Positions 1 through 5,216 of a DNA stretch of 7,048 bases are shown piece by piece. Both the position numbers and the translations under genes were made by a program. The notes under the pieces were generated by a model, which saw only the letters and a program-made list of their open reading frames with translations, did not search any database and had not been told where the DNA came from. Source of the DNA: Novosphingobium sp. (lineage in GTDB: Bacteria > Pseudomonadota > Alphaproteobacteria > Sphingomonadales > Sphingomonadaceae); assembly GCA_020853995.1 (NCBI GenBank), contig JADYXV010000261.1:1-7048 (forward strand), given 5' to 3'. Numbering within the stretch: the stretch's first letter is position 1; every line of letters begins with the position of its first letter.

Positions 1-1840
1 ATCGCCAGGATTGCATCACCGTTTGTGCCGGTAACTGTCCCGGTTGCCGTAACCGAAAGCGCACCTGCCCCGTCGTTACGAGCGCTTATGCCCTCGGTCC
101 CACCGCTTACCGTTGCGGCTGAAACCGACAGACCGTTCCCGCTAGCCCTGTTTCTTGCATAGATGCCGCTTACGCCGGTACCCGTCACGGTCCCGGTTGA
201 TACGATGGAAACCGCACCTGCCCCGAGATTTTCGGCTGAAATGCCGGTCTGCCCCCCGGAAACGGTCCCGGTTGTGGTCACGGTCAGCGGTCCGCTGCCG
301 AAATTCTGAACGTTTATCCCGAAATTGGCGCCCGATGCACCTGCGGCAGAAACAGAAAGACTGGTCCCGGTGGCGGTGTTTGTTGCCGTTATCCCGCGAT
401 CACGTGTACCGGTAACAGTGCCGGTTGACGTGATGGCCAGTGCGCCCGTGCCAGTGTGAGTGGCTCCTATGCCGATGTTCCCGCCTGTTACCGCTGCGGT
501 TGAGATGGTCATATCGGTCGTGGTTGTTTGCGTCAGCGCCCGTATTCCGTGCGACCCGTAATCTGTGCCCGAACCCGTTACCGCCCCGGTCGAGGTTACC
601 GTCAGCGCGCCTGTGCCGAGACTGTAAGCAAGGATACCGCTGACAGAACCTGTCACTGCAGCAGTTTGGATCGCAAGGTCAGTGCCGCCATAATTGATGG
701 CGTAAATGCCGTTGTCACCCCCCGATACTGCACCGGTTGTGGTGATGGAAAGCGTGCCTGTGCCATAATTGCGCGCATCGATAACGCGCGCCGCTGCGCC
801 GGAAACTGCGGTGGCGGTGATTTCAAGATCGGTGGCATACTGATCGTTTCGTGCAAAGATGCCACTGCCGGCGTTACCGGTGACCGCACCTTGCGCGGTA
901 ATCGACAGCACGCCCGTGCCTGAATTGCGGGCATAGATGCCTTGCGTGCCGCCATTGACCGCCATTGTCGAGATGGTCGTGTCAGTTGTATCGGTGAAAG
1001 CCCGCGCATAGATCCCACGCCCGTTCGCGCCGCGTATCGTGCCTGTGGACGTGATCGAGAGCGCTTCACTGCCTCTATGGAACGCATAAATCCCGTCGGA
1101 GGTGCCCGAAACAGCCGCAGTGCTGATCGAGATGTTGTTGCCGCTTGTGGCGTTCGTGGCGCTGATGCCGACCCCGTCAAGAGCATCTACGGATCCGCCG
1201 GTTGTCGTGATCGTCAGATCACCCGTGCCGCCATGCTTTGCAACGATGCCGTTTGTGCCGCCTGATACACCGGCAAGGTTAAGCGTGATGTCAGAACTCG
1301 CAGAACCGCTCAGAGCGTATATGCCGCGCCCTGCGGTACCTGTAACCCTGCCGCTTGTCGTAACAGAAAGCGCGCCCGTGCCTTGGTGAACGGCGTCGAT
1401 GCCGGTCGTACCGCCTGATACAGCAGCTCCGGTGATGGTAAGGCCAGAACCACTCAATTGGGTACGGGCGTAAATGCCTGACCCAAGCATGCCGGTGACG
1501 GTTCCGGTCGAACCGATGGATAGGACGCCCAATCCGTTGTTGACTGCACTTATCCCGGTCGAACTGCCGGAAACATCCGCCATGGAAAGGGTCAGCCCAG
1601 TGCCCCCTCCTGCACTTGTGGCGTTCACACCGCGGGCGGTCGTCCCGGTGACCGTTCCCGTTGCCGTGATCGACATTGTTCCGGGACCGGTAGCAGTTAT
1701 ACCGTCGAAAAAGCCGGAGACAGTCGCCGCTGAAATCGTAATGCCATCCGGAGCGGTACTAAAAGCGGAAATACCGCTGCTGGAACGCGAGGTAACGATC
1801 CCGTTCGTCGTGATTGTCACCAAGCCACTGGTTGTGTTGT
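1..1840 (-). repeat. Tandem coding repeat, ~153 bp / ~51 aa period, about 13 copies
   Basis: Within the autotransporter-like gene, the motif encoding TGTVTG or a variant recurs on the minus strand near 1800, 1647, 1494, 1341, 1188, 1032, 879, 726, 578, 411, 260, 184 and 31. Most intervals are 150-156 bp. Each full unit joins a GTGALSVTTTGTVTG part, a GIYAR/GIxAxN part and an LTISAATVSGGT part. The copies are diverged at the DNA level, so the array is old rather than freshly expanded. Two spacings are off: about 75 bp between the copies near 260 and 184, and about 165 bp between those near 578 and 411. Both keep the frame. Confidence 0.85.
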
Positions 1841-2222
1841 TGACAGCGATGCCGGTTAACTGGCCGGTAATGGTCGAGCGGTTGGCATCGGTAAAACTTG
1901 TGCCCCCCGAGCTTCCGATGGAGATGGCCTGTCCGGAGGTGGTATCAACGCCGAACAGGGGGGCGGTGGTAACGATAACCGGGCTTCCGGTTATCGCCTG
2001 CGTTGTGGTTTGCTGCCCGGAAAGCGTGACGTTTGTCGCAGCCTGACCATAGGCAACCGATGCGCCCGGCAAAAGGCTGCCACCTGCAACCAATGCCGCT
2101 GCCATCACAGAGCGCGAAACGCTTGACGACAAAGTGTCGAACTGGCCCGGACGAACGTCATCGGTTCGGTCATTTTTGGAGAATAAGCATCCTAAAACAA
2201 ACGCTTCCTTGCGTGACCGCAT
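1..2222 (-). CDS. Autotransporter-like giant repeat protein, N-terminal part (C-terminus beyond window)
   Basis: The frame stays open from ATG 2222 down to base 3 (740 codons) and leaves the window. The start is supported by AGGGAA at 2229-2234, six bases upstream. Residues 1-39 form an unusually long, charged n-region; residues 40-58 are hydrophobic (VMAAALVAGG..LPGASVA), with probable signal-peptidase cleavage around 57-62. A unique segment of about 70 residues follows (NVTLSGQQTTTQAITG). The rest is a tandem repeat of about 51 residues with the pattern GTGxLSITTTGTVTG, then GIYARN, then LTISAATVSGGTxGI. Such short G/T/V-rich strand-forming repeats fit a right-handed beta-helix passenger of a type V (autotransporter) protein, exported to the cell surface; adhesion is a common role for the family. 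The C-terminal barrel that would prove this is outside the window. Alternatives are a two-partner-secreted or type I-secreted adhesin. The reading frame is certain; the class is inferred from signal and repeats. Confidence 0.82.
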   Translation of the reverse strand, partial: MRSRKEAFVLGCLFSKNDRTDDVRPGQFDTLSSSVSRSVMAAALVAGGSLLPGASVAYGQAATNVTLSGQQTTTQAITGSPVIVTTAPLFGVDTTSGQAISIGSSGGTSFTDANRSTITGQLTGIAVNNTTSGLVTITTNGIVTSRSSSGISAFSTAPDGITISAATVSGFFDGITATGPGTMSITATGTVTGTTARGVNATSAGGGTGLTLSMADVSGSSTGISAVNNGLGVLSIGSTGTVTGMLGSGIYARTQLSGSGLTITGAAVSGGTTGIDAVHQGTGALSVTTSGRVTGTAGRGIYALSGSASSDITLNLAGVSGGTNGIVAKHGGTGDLTITTTGGSVDALDGVGISATNATSGNNISISTAAVSGTSDGIYAFHRGSEALSITSTGTIRGANGRGIYARAFTDTTDTTISTMAVNGGTQGIYARNSGTGVLSITAQGAVTGNAGSGIFARNDQYATDLEITATAVSGAAARVIDARNYGTGTLSITTTGAVSGGDNGIYAINYGGTDLAIQTAAVTGSVSGILAYSLGTGALTVTSTGAVTGSGTDYGSHGIRALTQTTTTDMTISTAAVTGGNIGIGATHTGTGALAITSTGTVTGTRDRGITATNTATGTSLSVSAAGASGANFGINVQNFGSGPLTVTTTGTVSGGQTGISAENLGAGAVSIVSTGTVTGTGVSGIYARNRASGNGLSVSAATVSGGTEGISARNDGAGALSVTATGTVTGTNGDAILA

Positions 2223-2228
2223 AACCTA

Positions 2229-2234
2229 TTCCCT
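2229..2234 (-). promoter_or_regulatory. Ribosome binding site of the autotransporter-like gene
   Basis: On the minus strand AGGGAA lies six bases before ATG 2222. It supports this start and therefore the unusually long N-terminal region ahead of the hydrophobic signal core. Confidence 0.6.
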
Positions 2235-2258
2235 AAAAATTGAATATAATTTTTACGA

Positions 2259-2274
2259 GGTATTTAAAAATACC
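2259..2274. repeat. Short inverted repeat in the AT-rich leader
   Basis: Perfect 7-bp arms GGTATTT and AAATACC are separated by two bases, 37 bp upstream of the start codon at 2222. It could be a dimeric repressor site or a small hairpin in the 5' leader of the autotransporter-like mRNA. AT-rich DNA produces such symmetry easily, so significance is moderate. Confidence 0.4.
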
Positions 2275-2478
2275 ATCCCCTTCAAGTTTAAAAAATATTA
2301 TATTTTGGAAATTGAACTATAGTTTATCCGATAATTACTATTGTTAATTAAGATTATATTTCAAACGTTATTTTTGAATAATTAAAAAATTTTATACTTT
2401 GTTGAAACCCGGACTTTTGCAGCAGCAAAATGAGCGGAAATAGCCCGATGCGATACGGACGCGCGGCCCAGACATGTT

Positions 2479-2652
2479 TAGGGCCAGGACCTATTAATCC
2501 CGCCTTCGAGGTTTGAGGCAAAATGGCTTGTTGCAAGGCGGATAGGCGCAGGAATAGTGATTCTATTTCAAGACTATCCAACGCAGCAGCAGGCCATTTT
2601 GGTCAAATCCTGCGGGACGCCGGAATGGCGGGATTAATAGGTCCTGACCCTA
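2479..2652. mobile_element. MITE-like 174-bp inverted-repeat element with TA ends
   Basis: The left arm at 2479-2504 and right arm at 2627-2652 are reverse complements over 26 bp with one mismatch (GGGCCAGG against GGGTCAGG). Both contain GGACCTATTAATCCCGCC. Complementarity resumes further in, imperfectly, between 2511-2545 and 2574-2609 (AAAATGGC against GCCATTTT), so most of the element could fold into one long hairpin. Both ends terminate in TA outside GGG/CCC, as expected if a TA target was duplicated; the IS630/Tc1-mariner group uses TA. It is too short to encode a transposase and would have to be mobilised in trans. An alternative is a solo remnant of a larger IS or a REP-like hairpin. 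The inverted repeat is directly visible; the class is inference. Confidence 0.7.
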
Positions 2653-2836
2653 GTGCACGGATGTGATGTATCTGCATGATACGCCGGGGTTTCCTCTATC
2701 TGGTGGCGATCGGTGAAACACGATTGCGCTTATCTGCACGTTTCCGACAAGGGAACCGAACTGCGAGAGGGACTGAGCCGCAAACCTGTTCAGCAAGGCC
2801 GCGCCACCTCACTCCCCGACCCCTGATTTCCTGAAA

Positions 2837-2850
2837 ATCTGACATCAGAT
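2837..2850. repeat. Short palindrome, candidate operator
   Basis: Perfect 6-bp arms ATCTGA and TCAGAT are separated by CA, about 180 bp upstream of the FadL-family start. The spacing and size would suit a dimeric regulator, but nothing identifies one. Confidence 0.3.
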
Positions 2851-2985
2851 GAGATCCACTGTCAGTTCGCGATGCGCCCTTGTGTATCTCTGTGACGCGT
2901 TTTGCAGGTTAGATCCGTGCTTTAGGCGCTTAGTGAATGCTTAACCCGGGTCGGGGCATTTGCGCTTATTGACGGTTGGCATCGA

Positions 2986-2991
2986 TATAAT
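2986..2991 (+). promoter_or_regulatory. Candidate -10 box of the FadL-family gene
   Basis: TATAAT lies 36 bp before the start codon at 3028. A TTGACG at 2969-2974 is only 11 bp upstream, too close to act as its -35 partner under normal sigma-70 spacing. The match may therefore reflect an activator-dependent promoter or be coincidental. Confidence 0.35.
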
Positions 2992-3013
2992 CCAAAGGCC
3001 TGCCGGACTTACC

Positions 3014-3019
3014 AAGGGA
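3014..3019 (+). promoter_or_regulatory. Ribosome binding site of the FadL-family gene
   Basis: AAGGGA lies eight bases before ATG 3028 and supports that start, which also begins a textbook signal peptide. Confidence 0.65.
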
Positions 3020-3027
3020 AATACACG

Positions 3028-4293
3028 ATGACTTTGTGCCGCCGCGCCGTTGTTGCGCTGGCCTTGACTGCAAGCGCGCTTGCAATGCCGCAGACCGTTC
3101 ATGCAACAGATGGCTACTTTTTGAACGGCATGGGCGCCAAAGCCAAGGGCGCAGGTGGCGTGGCGATTGCAATGCCCGAAGACGCGGTTTCGATTGCTGC
3201 CAACCCTGCTGCTGCCCTTGAACTGGGAGAACGGCTGGATATCGGGCTTGAGGTATTCGTGCCACAGCGCGGTGCGCAGATCAGCGGCAATGCTGCAGGC
3301 CTGAATGGCACATGGTCCGGCAATGGCGCGAACCCCTTTATCCTGCCAGAAATCGGCTATGTCCGCCAGTTGGGTGACAATTTCGCAGCTGGAATCGTGC
3401 TTAGCGGCAATGGCGGCATGAACACCAATTACAAGGCCAACCCCTTTGCCAGCTTTGGCGCATCGGGCGATGCCGGTGTCAACTTGCGCCAGATTTTCAT
3501 TACGCCAACGCTGGCCGCCCGGATTGCTGCCAATCACAGTATCGGCGTTTCGCCGATCATCGTGGTGCAAAGTTTTTCGGTGACCGGCATCCAGCCCTTC
3601 ACTGCAGCCAGCAGCGCACCTGCATTGATGACCAATAACGGCGATGACTGGTCAACAGGCGGCGGCGTGCGCATCGGTTATCTTGGCCATTTCGGCAAGG
3701 CGGTTTCGCTGGGTGCGTTTTATCAGTCCAAAATCTGGGCGGGCCGCTTTGACAAGTATGCCGGGCTTTTTGCCGGACGCGGAGACTTTGACGTTCCGGC
3801 ATCCTGGGGCTTTGGCCTTTCGGTCAAGGCGACAGACAGGCTGACTTTTGGCGCAGACTACAAGCGGATCGAATATTCGGACGTCCAATCGGTTGGCAAT
3901 CCGCTTGGTCGCTTGTTCACCGGCACACCTTTCGGTGCAGATAACGGCCCCGGATTTGGCTGGCGCGATATTGATGTGATCAAGTTTGGCGCCGCCTTTA
4001 AGGCCAACGACGCAATTACGCTACGCGCAGGTTACGGTCGGTCCGACAATCCGGTGCCCGCTTCAGAGACTTTTCTGAACCTGCTTGCCCCCGGCGTTGT
4101 GACAGACCACTTTACCGCTGGCGCAACCATGCGCGTGAAAGGCAATCTGGAATTGACCGGATACGTCATGCGCGCGCCGCGCAATACCGTGCGCGGTGCC
4201 AACTCTATCCCGATGCCATATGGCGGCGGTGAGGCCGATGTCCACCTTGCCGAAACGGCGGTCGGCCTTTCGATTGGCTTGGTGTTTCAATAG
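3028..4293 (+). CDS. Outer-membrane transporter of the FadL/OmpP1/TodX family
   Basis: Complete 421-residue protein, within the usual FadL-family length. Residues 1-26 are a signal peptide (VVALALTASALAM core, cleavage after TVHA). The mature protein opens with the family hallmark: TDGYFLNGMGAKAKGAGG at about 27-44, then AMPEDAVSIAANPAAAL at 48-64 with the NPA motif at 59-61. In FadL this part forms the N-terminal hatch plugging the barrel. Alternating amphipathic strands rich in Gly and aromatic residues follow (for example SLGAFYQSKI, LTFGADYKRIEY, ITLRAGYGRSD), ending in LSIGLVFQ with a terminal aromatic pair element as in beta-barrel proteins. Members move long-chain fatty acids or aromatic hydrocarbons across the outer membrane; the substrate here cannot be read from the sequence. 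It stands alone on this strand and converges with the RidA-like gene, 57 bp away. Family assignment is firm. Confidence 0.93.
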   Translation: MTLCRRAVVALALTASALAMPQTVHATDGYFLNGMGAKAKGAGGVAIAMPEDAVSIAANPAAALELGERLDIGLEVFVPQRGAQISGNAAGLNGTWSGNGANPFILPEIGYVRQLGDNFAAGIVLSGNGGMNTNYKANPFASFGASGDAGVNLRQIFITPTLAARIAANHSIGVSPIIVVQSFSVTGIQPFTAASSAPALMTNNGDDWSTGGGVRIGYLGHFGKAVSLGAFYQSKIWAGRFDKYAGLFAGRGDFDVPASWGFGLSVKATDRLTFGADYKRIEYSDVQSVGNPLGRLFTGTPFGADNGPGFGWRDIDVIKFGAAFKANDAITLRAGYGRSDNPVPASETFLNLLAPGVVTDHFTAGATMRVKGNLELTGYVMRAPRNTVRGANSIPMPYGGGEADVHLAETAVGLSIGLVFQ

Positions 4294-4304
4294 AACGGCT
4301 GCAT

Positions 4305-4322
4305 GGGAAGGCAGCGCTTCCC
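4305..4322. terminator. Weak candidate terminator hairpin between convergent genes
   Basis: GGGAAG at 4305-4310 pairs perfectly with CTTCCC at 4317-4322 around a six-base loop, 12 bp after the FadL-family stop and before the stop of the convergent RidA-like gene. The position suits a bidirectional terminator, but neither strand has a following T-run, so it would be a weak intrinsic terminator at best. Confidence 0.3.
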
Positions 4323-4350
4323 GCCACCTTCCCCGGCCTGTCAGCAAAAG

Positions 4351-4863
4351 TCAGCGCTTTTTGGCCGCGATAGCTTCGATTTCGATCAGGAATTGCGGGG
4401 CGACCAGCGCTGCGACCTGGAATGTCGAGCGGGCAACGGTTGACGGGTTGTCAGCCGTTTTGAAGAACATCTTGAAGCCCTCATTGGCACCGGCAAAATC
4501 CATTTTGCCAAGCTTCGGATCGGCTGCGACGAACAGCGTCAGCTTTACCAGATCATCCATCGTGTAACCGCGTGCAGCGAGCAGCGCCTTGATTTTGTTC
4601 AGGACGCTGATTGTTTGCGTTTTGGTATCACCGAAATCTGGCGCAGCGCCGGCAGCGGGTGGCGCGATGGGTGAGGCAAGCTGGCCGGACAGGAAAATCA
4701 TGTCGGTTCCGGCTTTCACATCGGCAGCATCCAGAATGAGCGCCGATGGGTTAGACTGGATCTTGGTGACTTGCGCCGAGGCAGCAGGGGCAAGTGCAAG
4801 CGCAGATGCCGCAAGGCCGATCGAAGCGAGAAACCGGGTAGCAGTGGTTTGATTGAACAGCAT
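4351..4863 (-). CDS. Exported RidA/YjgF/Rid-family protein
   Basis: 170 residues from ATG 4863. This start is chosen over the upstream ATG at 4980 because a perfect AAGGAG lies five bases before it and because it places a signal peptide at the N-terminus (residues 1-30: FLASIGLAASALALAPAASA, cleavage before Gln31). The remaining ~140 residues match a single Rid domain: MIFLSGQLASP at 55-65, QTISVLNKIKALLAARGYTMDDLVKLTLFV at 83-112, then VARSTFQVAALV and IEIEAIAA to the end. Arg145 lies where Escherichia coli RidA has the Arg105 that binds the substrate carboxylate, and Glu161/Glu163 fall in the conserved IEIEAIA element. RidA hydrolyses reactive enamines/imines such as 2-aminoacrylate in the cytoplasm as a trimer. 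An export signal implies a periplasmic version with another substrate, since Rid subfamilies vary. It is divergent from the TonB-dependent receptor gene. Family and export are confident; the reaction is not. Confidence 0.88.
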   Translation of the reverse strand: MLFNQTTATRFLASIGLAASALALAPAASAQVTKIQSNPSALILDAADVKAGTDMIFLSGQLASPIAPPAAGAAPDFGDTKTQTISVLNKIKALLAARGYTMDDLVKLTLFVAADPKLGKMDFAGANEGFKMFFKTADNPSTVARSTFQVAALVAPQFLIEIEAIAAKKR

Positions 4864-4868
4864 GGAAG

Positions 4869-4874
4869 CTCCTT
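4869..4874 (-). promoter_or_regulatory. Ribosome binding site that fixes the RidA-like start
   Basis: Perfect AAGGAG on the minus strand, five bases before ATG 4863. It argues against the longer frame starting at 4980, whose extra 39 residues are polar and would sit ahead of the signal peptide. Confidence 0.75.
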
Positions 4875-4916
4875 GGTTTGCACAGGCGATGACAAGCTGA
4901 CGGGCCTTGTTGCAGG

Positions 4917-4935
4917 GCGCAACCCTAGTTTGCGC
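4917..4935. repeat. Inverted repeat near the RidA-like gene
   Basis: Perfect 6-bp arms GCGCAA and TTGCGC around seven bases, 54 bp upstream of the RidA-like start at 4863. The placement would suit an operator over that gene's promoter or a leader hairpin. Confidence 0.4.
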
Positions 4936-5034
4936 AAAAGGCGGTTGTGACTCCTTTGTTGCATCGGTCATTTCAGACAATATCGTTTCATATCATAAAG
5001 ATGAGGCCTGCCAAGCAGGTCCCCGACGTAGGGT

Positions 5035-5050
5035 TACGCCAAAAGGCGTA
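5035..5050. repeat. Inverted repeat TACGCC-AAAA-GGCGTA, candidate operator
   Basis: Perfect 6-bp arms with a four-base AAAA centre, about 170 bp from both divergent start codons. GACGTA at 5025-5030 and TGTCGT at 5051-5056 flank it with loosely matching outer half-sites. It is the best candidate in this intergenic region for a shared dimeric regulator site. An RNA hairpin in the receptor's leader is an alternative. Confidence 0.45.
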
Positions 5051-5204
5051 TGTCGTGCGGCGGCGATAAGGCGTGGTTTCAATCCACGACCGGGCGGACC
5101 TTGAGGGGAGGCCCAGGCGGCGAATTCGACAACGGACTGGATCGGCCATGCACCACCGCAAGGAACAGATTCCAGCCACTTGGTGGGAGAGGTCGATACA
5201 TATC

Positions 5205-5212
5205 AGGGGGAA
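5205..5212 (+). promoter_or_regulatory. Ribosome binding site of the TonB-dependent receptor
   Basis: AGGGGGAA ends four bases before ATG 5217 and supports that start, which is immediately followed by a signal peptide. Confidence 0.6.
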
Positions 5213-5216
5213 CCTT

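Larger units (their letters stand above)
2223..2400. promoter_or_regulatory. AT-rich upstream region of the autotransporter-like gene
   Basis: Only 34 of the 180 bases in 2221-2400 are G or C, against clearly GC-rich flanks. The block sits directly upstream of the minus-strand start at 2222, so it probably carries that gene's promoter. A TATAAT hexamer reads on the minus strand at 2302-2297, but I see no well-spaced -35 box. A near-palindrome at 2259-2274 (GGTATTT, two bases, AAATACC) could be an operator or an mRNA leader hairpin. Such AT-rich stretches are typical targets of H-NS-like or other xenogeneic silencers; that role is inferred. No convincing gene is seen inside. Confidence 0.5.
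2653..3027. other. Non-coding gap between the MITE-like element and the FadL-family gene
   Basis: No complete gene is seen. An open stretch at 2680-2826 (plus) has no good start and ends in residues HVSDKGTELREGLS, which weakly recall the C-terminal wing region of MarR-type regulators; it may be a relic or chance. A 6-bp-arm palindrome lies at 2837-2850 (ATCTGA, CA, TCAGAT). The rest appears to be the promoter and leader of the FadL-family gene. Confidence 0.5.
4864..5216. promoter_or_regulatory. Divergent intergenic region between the RidA-like and TonB-receptor genes
   Basis: 353 bp with no convincing gene, so both promoters must lie here. It contains several short inverted repeats: GCGCAA/TTGCGC at 4917-4935, CCTGC/GCAGG at 5007-5019, TACGCC/GGCGTA at 5035-5050 and CGTGG/CCACG at 5072-5088. 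I could not identify a well-spaced sigma-70 promoter for either gene. The density of symmetric sites suggests regulator binding and possible co-regulation, but no known operator consensus is recognised. Confidence 0.5.

Noticed and set aside
653..1186. A 177-codon minus-strand frame overlapping the repeat gene in another phase
   Set aside because: The continuous frame from 2222 to 3 carries the regular repeat; this one is an out-of-phase by-product rich in Arg/Ser/Pro.
1474..2046. Long plus-strand open frame with a Pro/Val-rich product, and shorter ones at 155-415, 528-923, 942-1265 and 1102-1389
   Set aside because: They lie antisense to the repeat array. Their low-complexity products follow from the reverse complement of Gly/Thr/Val-rich codons, with no signal, domain or ribosome binding site.
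2415..2430. TTTTGC-AGCA-GCAAAA palindrome
   Set aside because: It is a small isolated symmetry with no adjacent gene end or start that would give it a role.
2354..2581. 75-codon minus-strand open frame across the AT-rich block and the MITE-like element
   Set aside because: Its start and much of its length lie inside the inverted-repeat element and the rest in AT-rich DNA. It has no clear ribosome binding site or domain.
2941..3570. 209-codon minus-strand frame opposite the FadL-family gene
   Set aside because: It is antisense to a clearly coding gene and its product resembles no family I know; it is a codon-bias shadow.
4346..4361. AAAAG/CTTTT hairpin at the end of the RidA-like gene as a terminator
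   Set aside because: The stem is only five A/T-rich pairs and overlaps the coding end; it is too weak to support.
4864..4980. 39-residue N-terminal extension of the RidA-like protein from ATG 4980
   Set aside because: The strong AAGGAG at 4869-4874 and the signal peptide both point to ATG 4863.
5072..5090. GTTTCAATCCACG resembles the end of a type I CRISPR repeat
   Set aside because: It occurs once, with no second repeat at spacer distance and no cas gene nearby. It is better seen as a small CGTGG/CCACG hairpin.
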